From assembly GCF_000247815.1 (NCBI RefSeq), contig NW_004775931.1, positions 522,163 through 586,162 on the forward strand: a stretch of DNA of 64,000 nucleotides, written 5' to 3'. The notes beneath the pieces are model-generated. The model made no database searches. It saw only the letters and a program-made list of their open reading frames with translations, and was not told the origin of the DNA. The position numbers were made by a program, and so were the translations under genes. The DNA is from Ficedula albicollis. Lineage: Eukaryota; Chordata; Aves; Passeriformes; Muscicapidae. This document shows, one piece after another, positions 40,001-55,895 of the stretch (the stretch's first letter is position 1; the number at the start of each line of letters is the position of its first letter).

Positions 40001-41204
40001 ATTAGAACTTATTGTGTTCAGTAAATGTGTAGAGCCTTTTCTTAATATGCCTGGCCACAGAGAGGAGTGCAGTAAGAGAAAGTGATACTTGAAGCTGGGG
40101 GCTGAAGAGGGTGGTATGTGTGTTTCAAACTTCGTGTGCCTAAAGGTTATCCTAAAATACCTGTACTGCGAGATACAAAGTTGAAGCCATGACTGCCTTT
40201 TGAAAAGAAATGTTTTACTTTCATGCTTTGTAGTAATATGAGTCAGTGTTCTGCTGTTGGAAAAGAAAACAGTGAAATGTGGTTTCCTGTCTAAGAAACT
40301 TAATGATTTGTTGCATAAAAGGGAAAAAATATTTTCTTGTTTGGCAGTAATCCTCCATGGTGGGTAAGAAATATGAAAATATAGGGGAGACAACTGTCAG
40401 GTTTTAGACCTTTACACTTTACCTAAACATCTTTATTACTTACTTTTTCAATTTTGAGTTTGTGACTCTCCAGCTTTACATGTCTGGGACTGGTTTCTTT
40501 TAGACTAGAATAATTTCCTTGATAGTTAGAGCATATATATAGAGAGGGGTGCTGGTGTTCTTAAAATTGCAAAGCTTGTCCTCGGGAAGTTTCACCTTCC
40601 CTCATTTTAGTGAATTGATTTCCATTCATTGTGCTTTTGCAGTGCTGGGCTTTCTTTTATACATCCCTCTTGGAAATACAACTCCCTCATAACATACCTC
40701 CTGGAAAGCAAGATCTCTAGAGAACTACAACTTTTCAGAAGTGGTTATTTGTTCTGTGACATCTTAATCAGCAGGAAATATAGTGCCTTAGGAGAAAGGT
40801 AAGGTATCTGTGGAGAACTCTACTGGTTCTCTGATCTACACATAGCATGGTATTAAGGAGGCTCACAATTAACTGTGAAGTGTCATTGTATGCTTGAAAG
40901 CAGCTGTTGAATTGAGCTGATTTTTCTTTTCTTCCAAAGATGCATATAATGCTGGAAAGTGTGGATTGTTCCCTAAGGGAGAAATCTAGGGGGAAAAAGT
41001 TGTATTCTGATGGAGACACCGTATTGTCTCATTTCTGCTTGCTGGCGAGATGCTGGATGACATCTCTGTACTAAAGCTTTTCTTGCTCTAGCCACTAGGA
41101 ATTTTGTAACACACTGTCTGGCTGAAGCGTCTCGTGATGCTGCTTTGTGAGTTGTCTTGAAAAGTCGGATATGTGAAAAGGAAAGTATTCTGAAGTTACA
41201 TGAG

Positions 41205-41310
41205 CTTGTAGAACCGTAGAGGTGTCAGAGTTGGAAGGGACCTTTGGGGGGCATCTGGTTCAGCCTCGCAACTCAGTCAGGGCCACCTGCTGCAGTTCCT
41301 GTGTGCTATT
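41205..41310 (-). mobile_element. CR1 3'-end remnant, antisense
   Basis: The + strand reads tagaaccgtagaggtgtcag, then agttggaagggacctttggg and catctggttcagcctcgcaa. This matches the reversed CR1 terminus. Confidence 0.7.
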
Positions 41311-43826
41311 TCTGGTCTGGAATCTACTGAGTTTAATGTTTAAGAGCTGATAATGTGTGCAGAAATGCATGTATGGGAATATGCTTTAATGTTACTGAGG
41401 AGAAATGTTTCCTGGACACTTTTCATCTGGAATTTGGCTCTGTTGCAAGACACTATAAACATAACTCATGCTCGTGTTCCTTATATGTATTGTTAAAAAG
41501 CTTAGAGGCCTCAAAAAAGATCTTAAGAGGTATGCAGAGTAAGTTGTGAAAACAGTTTGTCTTCACAGTAAATGGAGAAAATAACTACATAGCAGCTAAG
41601 AACCTGTCTTGTGAGCTAGATAGATAGAATTAGAGTAGAAAATGAGCTGTGTATAGTACAGAGTTGTCCAGTAAATACTGCTAACTTCCTGAGCCTCAAG
41701 CAACACTTAAACTGTGCATTCTATTGATTTCTTTTTGAGCCTTATTTCTCTCTTGGAGTCAGTCTCTGTCTCCTTCCCTCCCTTCCCCCTTTCCCCCTTC
41801 TAAATTGGGCTTGAGCTGCATACACTGAGATTCTTCAAACTTTCATCCCTTCAGAACAATAAAGTTTGACTTTTACCTCAGCAGGCAACTATCTGCAGGG
41901 AGGAATATTAAGTATCTCTCATAACTTTGTAGATGTGTTATGCTGGAGAAGCTCTAGCAGGAATCTTCAGAGGATATGTTTGCCTGGGAAATTCTACCCT
42001 CTGCCTCCTGCCAAAGCCTGCGTGTTTGGGTGAACCAAATGCTGGAGTTAGCTACACTCATATACACAGTTACCTGTAGAATCCTAAAATTCAGTGTCAG
42101 AATTTCCAGTGCACTATTTTTGATGATAACAGGAATTAAAATAATACAAAGTGAAAAGAAACGGTGGCAAATTGGTGGGTTTTTTGTTTTTGTGAGTTTT
42201 TTGTGTGGTTTGTTGTTGTTGGTGGTGGTGGTGGTGGTGGTTTTCCAGGGGTTTTTTGCAACTTTGCAGGTAAATTTAGGTCATTGTTATTTATATGCCT
42301 AAAATCTTAGGGCCTGAAGCCCCTTGAAAGCTATTTGTTGCTTTCTTGCTCTCTTTCATAGAACTCCTGTTCTTCTGTGAATTGGTAATGGTTTTTTTCT
42401 TTACTTTTATTAAGCAACGGCTGGCTTCCTTTTTACTGACTGTGGAGACTTGAAATATACTGTATTAGAGCTGCAATTTAGCCTTTTTTTTAGTTATTTA
42501 AACCTATGACCTAGATTAATACGCGTAACTTGTACAATAAGGCCTAAGTCTGGATTCCCAGGTGGAATGTGAGCATCTATTACAAATAGCATAGTTTGAC
42601 ATATTTCCCTTTTCTTGCAGTGGATTCTGGCTGAAATGTGCTCACTCCAGACCCTTTGGACAAGAGCATTCTGTCAGCATTTAACCAGATAATATTAGAA
42701 GTAACATTTATGGGAATACTGCAAATAATAAGCGAACACTAAAGGAGCAAAAGCTCAAGTCTTCTGTAATATATAACTGTCTGAGACTATGTAAAACATT
42801 AAAGCATTTCTGGCAGCAGTGGAAATGCATTGCTATACTGACTTACAAAGGTAGGGAATTCAGTCATGGTCTTTGTAGCAGGTTTGTGAGGAAAGTCAGT
42901 CTGGATGGCAAGCATGTAAAGTTTTACATACCAGAGAACTAAGTTATTATCACACGTAATGCTTAGCAACTTACCAAAAAGAAAGAAGTCAAAAAATTTT
43001 GGTGACTATAAAATGGAGAGAAATTTTCCTGATTGTCAAACCTAGTATTGAATATAAACTTTCTGTATTCATGCTGCTGCCTTCTTTGAGAAAGCACTGC
43101 TTTAATGGACTCCTCATTTCTGGCTCATCTGTGAGATTATTTCTCAAATTAATCTCAAATTAGAGATGCTTGGGTTTGACTCATCATTTTAATGTCAAAG
43201 TTCCCATTAGTGCAGTGCTGATCTAAAGGCAGTACGGCACAAGGTTGTGAATTATTTTTTGTCCACCAGGGGGTGTGAGAGTAACAAAATCACTGACCAT
43301 GAGTGAGCAGAGACACGCCTCGTAACAGTTCAGTTATGGCAGTTGACCAGCAGTGTTTCCTAGGTATGAGGATCCTTGGGGATGAGGGGAAAAACAAGCT
43401 GGGGCTCTAATGAAGACATATGAAATAATACTGCTGTTAACCTCGGACTGAAAAGGCTATTGTAGGCATTCTAATTGAGCCACTATCCAGTGAGGCTTGC
43501 TGAGACAATAGCATTACAGAATAACCATCCTCACTTTTTGTTGTTGTTGCTGTTGCTGTTGTTGTTGCACATTGAAACCATTTTCTAGCTGTAGGAAGCA
43601 GCTCTGAAAATGGCAATGTTTGTGATTTCCACCCCCCTCCCCCTGCCCCCCGTCCTGGGTTTTGCAATTAACCAATTGTTGTGTGTTGCTCTACTTTATA
43701 CTCTGAATTTCAGTAGTATTTCCTGGTAAGGATGAGTATTTTCTTTCAGTTGGATCTATTTTCTGTGAAAAGAGAAGCAATTTTAATCTAAAAATACAGA
43801 TTTGTCTAATGTTACTATGGTAATTT

Positions 43827-43840
43827 GTGACCATGGCAAC
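43827..43840. promoter_or_regulatory. Consensus X-box (RFX site)
   Basis: GTGACCATGGCAAC fits the X-box GTNRCC-N(0-3)-RGYAAC exactly. A weaker half-palindrome, gttactatggtaat, lies directly upstream at 43811-43824. RFX factors bind such sites in ciliary and neural enhancers. The target gene is unknown. Confidence 0.45.
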
Positions 43841-46800
43841 AGAGAGTTAGCATTCTGAAGAGCAGACAGACGGATCTGGTTGGTTTCTTGGTTGTTTGGT
43901 TTTTGTTTTTAAAGTCAACACCTAATTAATGTGCACGCATTTCACAAAAAGCTCTTGACTTTTCATATTTGTTAACCATACAAGATCATATGGGTCCAAG
44001 TGATTTTGACATTGTTACATAGAAAAGCTGATGTTAGAACATAATGTAACAGTATGAGATTCTTTCCAATGTTGAGAAAATCTTTTATTTGCAACAGCAT
44101 AGATGGAGACTTGCAGACTGAAGGAGGATCCAAGACATACCAGGAGGCTTCTGTAGGAAAGAGAAATAGAACCTAGAATAGTTCTGGGCATTCTTCAATG
44201 TCAGACTTCAGGAGAAAAAAACAAGAAGAATAAAATATATTCAATATGTTTCTATTTTTCTGTCATATGATCAGAGTTAGGTAAACCAACACAGTGCTTT
44301 TGGGCAGGTGTTAAATTTCAGGTGGGAGTTGTGGATTGCCCTGACATGCCCCATCCCAAGAGAGTGTGCTGCATTCTGCGAAACATTTAGTAATGATTTA
44401 AAGAGTTACAAGAAATTAACTTATTATTGAGGGAGGTAGGAATGGGCTTTTCTGGCTAAGCCTTGTATTTGGTGTATTTATCTCTGCCAGTATAGAGCTA
44501 ACGTAAAGGCTTTCTACTGTCAGCACTCAATGTCAGTTTTATAGGAAGTGTGTGGATATAAGTTTAGCCAAAGCCAAACCACAGATTTTTTTTCCAAGTT
44601 TTTCCTTTTTCCTAGGCTTTGTTGGGAAATCTAGCGTCTGAATGGAAATTATAACATTGCTGCTGTCGCTTGCTTATTTGGGGCAATGAATATATTGAAT
44701 TAAATAGAATGAAGCAGTATTTAATAGTTTAGTTTTTGTAAAAGCCAGCTGTTGTGACCAATCTGTATTTAGCAGAAGAGTATGGTAAGTGATGCATGGA
44801 GCCATTGTAGCACAGGAAGGCTATTACCTCTGAAAAGGGGAGGCAGAGAAGAGGCCAGCCCAAACTGAATGGGTTCAGCTAGTGCAGTCTCCTGTCTCTG
44901 ATACTGCTCAGTCTATTTGATGACCAGAGGTTAGTTTGGAATTAAACGTACATTGGAAGACGCCTCCTCATGACACTGTCACCTTTTTACCCGTGTGCTG
45001 AAGCACAGTGGTGTTAAATTACTGGATTAATGGAGTTTTCCTGAGAGGGAGAGTTGTTTGAATTCTGCCACTAAGTTTTTGTAGTCATTAAGTTTGGTCA
45101 CTTGCTGCAGTATAATGACTTAAATGTACAAAACCTAAGTCTCGTATTGTGCTTGCTTTAATACCCAGACTCATCTTGGGTATCTTTTAACATTCTCTTT
45201 TTTGAAGAATCTGTTTTAAAGGGGCCATTGCTTATCTTCCATTTCTATCTGGAGTATAATATAAAAGGCTTTATCAATGCAGATGTGCTCTTGTTCCACA
45301 GGGTGGCAACTAATCCTTATTTCTCTTCTCAATTGTTTTGACATTTCCACTAGAAGTGGCTTTCCTGGCTAAGTTCCCTTCTGAGGCATCAGGGTCATAA
45401 GCATGGAAACACAGCCCTTTTGTTGAGGTTAAAGAGTATTTGGAAAAGCTCATTATACAGTGTCTATTCAGGCTGTATCAACTTGCTGAAGATTGCTGAT
45501 GGGACCAAAAAGGCACCATGTAAGGACTAAATTTTGAACACTTCTTGCTACTGTCTCATGTGGGTGTCTCTGGTAAGTGGTGCTCCAAGCACAACTGATC
45601 ACAAGTTTATGATGGCACCTCTAAAGAAAAAGTTGCTGTGATAAGGTTTAGTTACTGATGTGGGTAGGGAAGAAAGGTTCTGGAGGATTTTTATTCACTT
45701 TTTATTTCCAGTTTATTTTGACAGATAAATGTCTTGGATACTTTGAATTTAAATCTACACATGTCATTAGAATAGATTTATAAGTTGAAGGTATGGCATT
45801 TTGTTCTATGCTAGTGAGTTTATATACCTTTTTCCCACCTCAAGCCTCAGTTTCTTGCTACTGATGCCTGTGGATATTATTTTTTTTAAATGCTGTTTTG
45901 TTATCTTCTCAAACTGTGCTCTTAAACTATTTTAGTTTATCTTCATGTCTTACGTGTTCAGTCTTCTGTCTTTCCCCCTCTCCATTGCTGAATGAATAAA
46001 GATATGAAAATGAATACAGAGTCCTGCTATTTCTGCTATGTAAAAATAATGCAAATTTTGGGAATCTGGCTTGTCCTGGCATTGTTTCCTCACTTAAATG
46101 TTCCTCACTCTCAGGTTGTGTCTGCTTCGCAGCTGTTAACTGAGGACTTGGATTTAATATCACAAGTGTATTTGTTAGGTGGCCTTTTTTTTTCTGGCCA
46201 GAATAAAATACTTTGGTTGTTTCAGGAGACCTACCTGAATTGTAATTGCAAGTAACTTTTGGGGAGCACAGAGATTGGAAAGCATTCATATATGCAAAGC
46301 TAGAGAATGGTGAATATCTTTTTCTGGGTCTATATGCAGATGTAGAAATGTTTAGTCAGTACTACATGGCTACTATACCTAGGCATGAAATATTGGAGTG
46401 GTCAGGAAATAATAACTGTCTTGCAGAGCAGGTAGAAAGAACTCAGCTTACTTAGTGGAAAACCTGTGGTACGGACAACAGGCAGAGTATGTGTGAAATT
46501 ACAAGTTAAAAATGGGCTACGAGAAGAATTTTCTGTCACTGTCAGTAACGGTTTTCTACAGACCCAGCTAGCAGGTGAAGTGGGTCATTGGGAGGTAGCA
46601 ATTGTAATGGCTGGGATAAGAGAGGAAGTCAGGTAGTAGGGTTCTAGTGGCATCTTCATACTTGGTGTTTTGGATAACATAAGTCTGAAGCTGATGAACT
46701 GTGGTCTTTAGCTGGAACTTCATAACAGTAGTAACGGACTGACATCCTTTTTGGCTTTGAAATTCAGCCTAGCTTTTTTTTTCCTCTCCAAAGTAGACTC

Positions 46801-46861
46801 TTGTGTAGGTGGAGTCTTTCTCTTTTTAGCCCCTTGCTGTCAGTTTTTCCTGCCAATGCAA

Positions 46862-46950
46862 TGAATCAAAGAATCATAGATTGGATTGAGTTGGAAGGAC
46901 CCTTAAAGATCATTTAGTTCAACCCTACTGCCATCCTTCTACCTCTGTGG
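46862..46950 (-). mobile_element. CR1 3'-end remnant, antisense
   Basis: The + strand reads gaatcaaagaatcatagatt, then gagttggaaggacccttaaa and gatcatttagttcaacccta. This is a typical reversed CR1 3' end. Confidence 0.75.
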
Positions 46951-49900
46951 ATGTTCTCGTGAAGGAAGCAGATTTTCTTCTGTTTCAGCCAGCTCAGATT
47001 AGCCATTCCTAAACTCAGCAGTTGAAAGCTGAAGTGTTTATATAGTAAATAAAAAGTGCTTGACTATATTTCTGGGCATATGCAAAAGTTGTGGTTATTT
47101 TGTAGGTCTGTACATGTCTGTGACATTTCATATCCCCACTTGCTCCAAGAGCAGTTGATGTATGCAGAATGATTTCAGGAGCAGTTAATGAGCTGCACTG
47201 GGTTTGAACTTCGAGTTTGCCTGTTTATTAGAATCATTTGCAAGTCTCGAAATTACCAGTGAATTTGTGAGTTGCTAGCCCTAAACAGTTTTTTCCTTAT
47301 CGTTCATGAAACTCAGACAAGCAAGGAACACTTTTCATCAAGTTGACCTCACAGAAATCTTGATTGCATCCTCCTTTAGCTTGAGTATTACTATGTACCT
47401 TAAAATTTTAGCATAATTTCTTTTTCTAACCACAGAAGAAAAAAGAATAAAACATGGGGGATATATTTCACAGTGCTTTTGAAAATGCAGCTTCTAATGA
47501 TGTACCTAATACACTGTGCAGTGAAATTTCCATCCTTCCCCTTGTAATTGCACATAAACCCATTATTTTTATTTATACTTGACAGATGGGTAAAATGAAG
47601 CCGTTTGAGAAGGGAGGAAGGGCTGAATTTTTGTAGAAATTCCAAATGGCTCTGCACTGAATCATCAGTCCCAAGAGCACAGACATTCCATAGAAATGCC
47701 AGACAGTCCTTCTGGCATATTAATGAGGAAGCAGCAATGAATTTTCAGTCATGCTGATTTTCAAGTTCTTGCTCAGCTTCCAATAATTTTTATTAGCATT
47801 CAATAATAAAACAGTTTAAGCAAATCCAAAATCAAGATAAAGATACAGTCCAGATTTGGGCTATTTTAGTTACAAAGTGGAAGCTTGCCTCTAGTGATGT
47901 GTTTGTGTTATAACAATCACACTTCTTTCCTCAGCTTTTACAGTCAAGATGAAGAAAACCCTGTAAGTCTACCGCTATTCTAACTACTATGAGGCTTTTC
48001 CTATTGGAAGATTGTGAATTTTAGCTTCCTAGATACTTAAGCATTGGTATATCTTTCAGTACTCTGAAGTCATTTGCCTTCAAATTTTCTTTGAAGCAAG
48101 ACTTGTGATTTAGTTTGAAATTTTTGTCATATATCAACTGAGTATTTATTGCGAAATAAAAGGTAAAAAATATATGTTCAGAAACAATAACCTACTGAAG
48201 AGGCGGGGTGGGAGTTTAGGTAGTTAATATGACTGTGACTTTTTTTTTGTCAAAGGATTTAAGGTTTTTTGAACATAATGCAAAGAAACCCCTTCATGTA
48301 CCACTGAAGTTGAATATCTAAAAATAGAAGGAAGTGCAAATGGGAACGCTAACAGAGTTTGTTCAATATAGGCACATTGTATTTCCTCTTATTTAAGAAG
48401 TACAAGAGGAGGTGTTTTCAAATTCTTGTATTCGATAAAAAATAATTCATTGGGCTTCCGTAGTCTGAGAATAAGAAAAAGTGAATTGACCTGTTTTCAT
48501 TGCAAGGGCCGAAGGTCTGTCTGCAATACACGAGTCTGTAACACTAACTGCTAGCCTGTGGGATTTGTTGTGATGTCTAAAATTAATGGGTTTATTAGAT
48601 TCCAATTTGATTTGTTTTGTAGCATACACAGTAACTGAAAATACTACAGTAAATGATAAAAAAAAATCCAAGAAAACAACAACTACTGCTCTTCCCTCCC
48701 TTCTCTACCCACCTGGAAAATGCAAAAAAATCTTGAAGCAACATTACGTGGTCTGAGCTGTGAATTAGGTCCAGCGTGCGTATAGTACTCTGGATGCATT
48801 GCTGTGTATTTGTACTCTGCATAACACAGCATTTCATAGAATTGTTATTGTGATTAACCACAGATAGAGTTCTCAGTCTTGGTGGTGAATAACAACACAA
48901 CACATGTAATTTGTAAGTCCAGCTAGAAGGGGAAATTATTTCCTTTACGAATACTGTAGTCCTTGTACTTTGGTAATCTTCCTCTCGTCTGTGGTATTTC
49001 TTCATTCTCCTATCTATCTAACATGTCTTGAGTTACCACCAAGTCAGTTCAAAATATTTTCACTTTTCCCCTGCCTGCATTAACCATTCAGAGAAAACAG
49101 TGGTGTTTAGCTATCCACAAATCCAAAACTATTCTGTAACAAGTATATGCAGTTTTTGTAGCACCTGGGATTAACAGTTTGAGACCAGTTGCTTATAAAC
49201 TGTCAGCATTGGAGATATAACAGAGCAACACAGCATAACTACTTTGCTCTAATCCAAAGACTTTATGCTCAGTCTATGATAATGTCCTCACCATCTTTCC
49301 TGTGATTAAATTCCTTCAGTCGTCCACATTTGTGGAAGGTTCTGTGTCTCAATAATGGAAACGAAAGATGGAGGACAATTGTGTGAAGGATACCAGTTAA
49401 CCTAAGAAATTGGCCTTTCCTGGCTCACATATAAAATGCAGAAAACTCCAAACAAAACTTGTTCCCTGGCTACAGGACACTAAACATCAGTTCAAGCAGC
49501 ATCCCTGGCATTTAATGAGATTTGGTTCCTCAGATAATAGTGAGATCCTTTGCTGATATCATGATGTAGTTGTCATGGTTACAAAAGGACCAGGTGCTAA
49601 ACACAAAGTATCAGAAAGATCCAAACAGATCGCAGAGCAGAAAAGATTATTTGGAGATCAGAAAAAAATAGAGGGAATGGTGGCAGCAACTAGGAAATTC
49701 AACTGGAAATAAGAGGAAAGGAAGTTCAAAGGTAGATAATCAGAGATGTTTGATCCAGAAGCAGACCTTGAGGGAACTTGACATGCTTATGTTTACAATT
49801 AATGAAAAGCCTTCAAAGAGAAGCCTAGAAACAATATTCCCTAGCAAAAGTCCCTTTTGGCTTATTCTCTTTGAGGCTTGGCACATTATATCTTAAGAAT

Positions 49901-52495
49901 GTACTGTGGAAGAGAGTTATGTTCTGATCCTGAAGCATAGAAAGTGAATTTTCCCCCCAAGATAATAAAACTAGTGGCATAGGTGAAAAATAGAGGTAAC
50001 ATTATATGACGTTGGACATGAGACTTGCATAGATGATTCCTGACTCTGTGCCCTCTCCTGTTGATGTTTCGGGCAAGTTCTGTTCGAAAGATATAGATCT
50101 CCAAGATGTTCTCTGCCCTGCTTTTGAGGCAGTAAAGATTTAGGTGCCCTTTTTTTTAAGTTTGTGAAAGCTAATTGAACCTTTTGTTCTGATGAAGAGA
50201 GTATCTGAGATAATAAAGTGAACCTTATAGCAGGATGTGAATTAATATAACAGTGATTCCCTGAGCAAGTGGGTTGGGATCTTCAATTAATTCCTGCAGC
50301 AAGATGGGAAATCAAGTTTCCATGGATACTAAGCCAGCAGCAGCACTGACACTCACAGCAATTACAAGCTTAGTTTCCCTAAAGCTTGCTTCCTAAGGAG
50401 AATCTATTTGCCCCCCCCCCACCCTGTATTCTGTATTTTCAAATAAAAATTTGAAGACAGATGGACATTTAAGGAACAGTTAGAGACAAAAAATACTGTC
50501 CCCTTACCTAGAAAATTGTGTACAAGAAATGCAAGCGACTTGCATAATTTAAAGTACAAGTTGGAAAGACCTGGAAGTAAGCTCGTCATGAAAGCAGCAA
50601 TTAACAAAAAGTAACCGAGACATAAAGCTGTAATCATGTAGAAACATATTTCATAAAGGCACAGTGATTCTTTTGGCACAATAACACAACAGATTAGTTT
50701 GAATTTTAAAAAGTGGAAAACACTGAAAGTTATGCTGAGGCTGAATATAAAATTGTTTGTACCAGCCTCTACTAATAAAGCAAACAAAACAAAGCCAAGG
50801 ATTTGTCTCAGGTAATTTTTAACTTTGGAGCTATTCTCTCTTCTCGTTCCCTGACCCCATAGCATTCCAAGGACACTCTGTGTCCTGGGAATAGGATTCC
50901 TCTCACTGAAATGTATTGAGAGACAACAAATACATTTGATAATGATGGACTTTCAAGGAGACCCAGTGTATCGCACATGTTTAATCACTAGACAATCTGA
51001 GCCAAAACTGTTAAATTTTCAAATAAAATTGTGACTGATCCAGTGGCTTACATTTCTGTGCTTTTACTAGGAGCATTAAGGGAAGTGCTAGAAATTTATT
51101 AAAATACTGCCATTTTGGAAAGACATTTCAAATACTGGTCTATAGCAGCAAATTCCTTGGAAGTTCAAATTATACCTAGAAAAAACCCAAGTGTCTGGCT
51201 AGATGAACTAAACAGATCTTGAATCTCAACAGTAAAAATAAAACACCTTTAGTGTAATTCCTACATACCTAATGTTGTACTCAGAAAATGGAACACAGAA
51301 CAGGTGTTTGGAAAACTCGTAACAACAGGCAATTTCCTAGCTCAGTGCACACATCCACGGCCTCTCCAGTAGTTCCCTGAAGCCAGCAAGCCTCACTAGA
51401 ATGGTGCAACGTGGCAAAACAGTCTTTATTACTCTAAGTTTTGTGCAGCTCAAGCTAATTGTACTGCTTTGTCTGCAACTCGTAAAGCAGGTCTCTTGTT
51501 TTCTCTTATACAAATTGGTAAATTAGAATTACATGGATAAAAATGAAGATAGTTGAAAAGAAAAATAGGAATAGATTTTTTCATCTGTGATTTCAGATTT
51601 TGACAAAAAAACCAAATTTGTCTGAACTATGCACTTCAATTAAAAAAAGGAAAAGCTCCAAATCACATTTTCAAAATAGAGGTTTGACCTGGTGCACTGA
51701 AAACTAGTACGATTTCTCTCCATAAAGCGTAAGAACAGATGTCTAGCAGCTGCCATTGAGTAATAGCTGCAGATAAGCAGAAGCTACTACGTTTTTCCTG
51801 GAGGCATTGTGTTGCTACGGCCCATCAGTGATTTTAAGGTGGAAATGCATCAAAGTGGGAGGCACCGCACAGTGTTACTGGCAAGGCACGATCCTAAGTA
51901 TTTGCAACTCAGTTAAAAGCCGTACACATGGCAAAAGTCTAAATATTCTATAAAAGGGGGCAGAGGCCTGCCGTTGCTCACAACTTGAATATAAATGACA
52001 AAGGCGGTAGAGCCTAGTAGTTGGTGCAGCTGCCTTCCCACGGCAAAAGGCCGCCTGGCATAAAGCGCTGTGTGGCGTGGCCCGGCTCGGCTCGGCTCGG
52101 CTCGGCGCCAGGATTTCCGTGGAGAAGAGCCAGCTCTGCAAGCGACCTCGAGTGGCGCTGCGGGCCGTGCCCGGAGGCGGGCGGTGCCCCGAGCCAACGG
52201 GCCTGCTGCACAAGAGGAGCGAAGTCGCCTGCGGTTACGCTCCGTCTCTGCGGCAGAACATGGAACCGCAGACGGCGGCGGGCCGGAGCCCCGTTAAGTC
52301 CTGCGCTGCACCTGACGGTGGACGAGCGAGCGCCGCTGAGCTTCAGGCTCAGTCACCGGCGCCAGGCGCGCTCGAGCACGGGGCTGCTTCAGGCCGGAGC
52401 ACCGCGCCCGCCCGAGCACCGCGCTGCGGGCGGCAGCGCCGGCCCCGCCCCCGGCCCGGACACTGCGGGGAAGCCCTCGCCGCGATGGCCGCGCA

Positions 52496-52645
<150 letters not shown>

Positions 52646-52686
52646 GGGCTGCCCGGGCGGGGCGGGGCGGCGGCCGCAGAGAGCGA

Positions 52687-52696
52687 CTATTTATAG
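52687..52696. promoter_or_regulatory. MEF2 consensus site
   Basis: CTATTTATAG matches the MEF2 consensus CTA(A/T)4TAG exactly and stands out in GC-rich surroundings, about 1.15 kb upstream of the EGR1 ATG as assembled. MEF2 links to activity-dependent transcription, which fits an immediate-early gene. Confidence 0.5.
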
Positions 52697-53422
52697 CGCG
52701 GGAGGCTCCCGCGGCCCGCGGAGCTCGGTTCTTCCGCGGCTCCTCGGCGTGCGGGATGCGTCGTAGAGACGGCCGGGGGTTCCATGCGGAACCGGTGCAG
52801 GGCGCAGCCAGCGCTTTGCGGGGAGGGCAGAAAAAAGCTGTAGCCGTGTCAGAGGACAGTCCTAAGGCCGCGAGAGCACAATCCCGAGCTCTGTCACTTT
52901 TCATCGCGGTGAAGTCAGTGGTGGCTGCGGCCACGTGGTACCTGAGGCTCCCTGTTTACCAGTGTGCCGTTCTCCGCTACGTGAAGGAGGCGCACGGAGC
53001 CGGGGTCTGTCCCCGTCTAGCACTACGGGCAGACCTCACAGGTCGATCCCGGCAGGCCGATGGAATCCCGGAGATTCCACTTTTCCGGGAGCTGACAGCT
53101 TCTGTCTTGGGCGCGCTGCCAGCGCCCTGAAAATTTCACACGGGCGCGGCGCCGCTGACCATGAGCCGCCGGCGCTTGGCTCCTCCGCGGAGACGGAGGG
53201 GAGGCGAGTAGTGCGAGCTGAGCAAACGGGGTGGGGGCGAGCTCTGCCCCCAGAAACACTGCGGCGACCCCAGGGTCTGCCGACAGCTCTCCGAGGTTCC
53301 TGCGCCACTCGCCCGGGCAGCAGCCTCACTCTTCCGCGGCCCGGGGCTTCCGCGCGCTCCTGCTGCTCGGGGGCGGGCGCGCGCCCGGCTGCAGACTGGC
53401 TCCGCGCCCCCCCAACCCGGGG

Positions 53423-53515
53423 CCGGAATCGCCATATAAGGAGCGGGAAGTCTCCGCCGGAATCGGGACTTATAAGGTTGTTTCCTAATATGGAAAGTAC
53501 GGCGGGGGCTTCCGG
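53423..53515 (+). promoter_or_regulatory. EGR1: EGR1 distal SRE/Ets cluster
   Basis: In order: Ets CCGGAA at 53423-53428, CArG CCATATAAGG at 53432-53441, Ets CCGGAA at 53457-53462, CArG-like ACTTATAAGG at 53468-53477, perfect CArG CCTAATATGG at 53484-53493, Ets CTTCCGG at 53509-53515. The first part resembles the human EGR1 distal cluster, as I remember it, in motif order and spacing. SRF with TCF/Elk factors on such sites drives rapid induction by growth factors and ERK signalling. Confidence 0.85.
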
Positions 53516-53602
53516 CGGGCTGGCCGGGGCCGGCGGGAGCCGGGGACCCCGTCTCCCGGGACCGGCGATGCTGCGGCAGAGCTGCGACAGCGCTGCCTAT
53601 GG

Positions 53603-53808
<206 letters not shown>

Positions 53809-53839
53809 TCACCCGTCAGAGTCGGAGCCCGGCGCCCTC

Positions 53840-55895
<2,056 letters not shown>

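Larger units (their letters stand above)
37047..51940. other. REEP2-EGR1 intergenic region, with REEP2 3' UTR at its left end
   Basis: Fifteen kilobases without a recognisable coding gene. The first part must contain the REEP2 3' UTR, but its end is unresolved. No AATAAA signal is evident soon after the stop, and the first clear one I noticed is at 41858-41863, which may be unrelated. Antisense CR1 remnants lie near 41210 and 46865, a GGT/GTT microsatellite near 42205-42242, and an RFX-type X-box at 43827-43840. Distance to EGR1 resembles that in mammals, so distal EGR1 enhancers could lie here. Confidence 0.7.

Noticed and set aside
45927..46455. Cluster of medium ORFs on both strands
   Set aside because: They are in AT-rich intergenic sequence with no splice pattern, repeats or recognisable protein similarity. 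They look like chance frames.
51948..51957. TATA box (tataaaagg) as a start site of a separate upstream gene
   Set aside because: It is a good TATA match, but no exon or conserved reading frame follows in the CpG-rich DNA. It is too weak to call a promoter.
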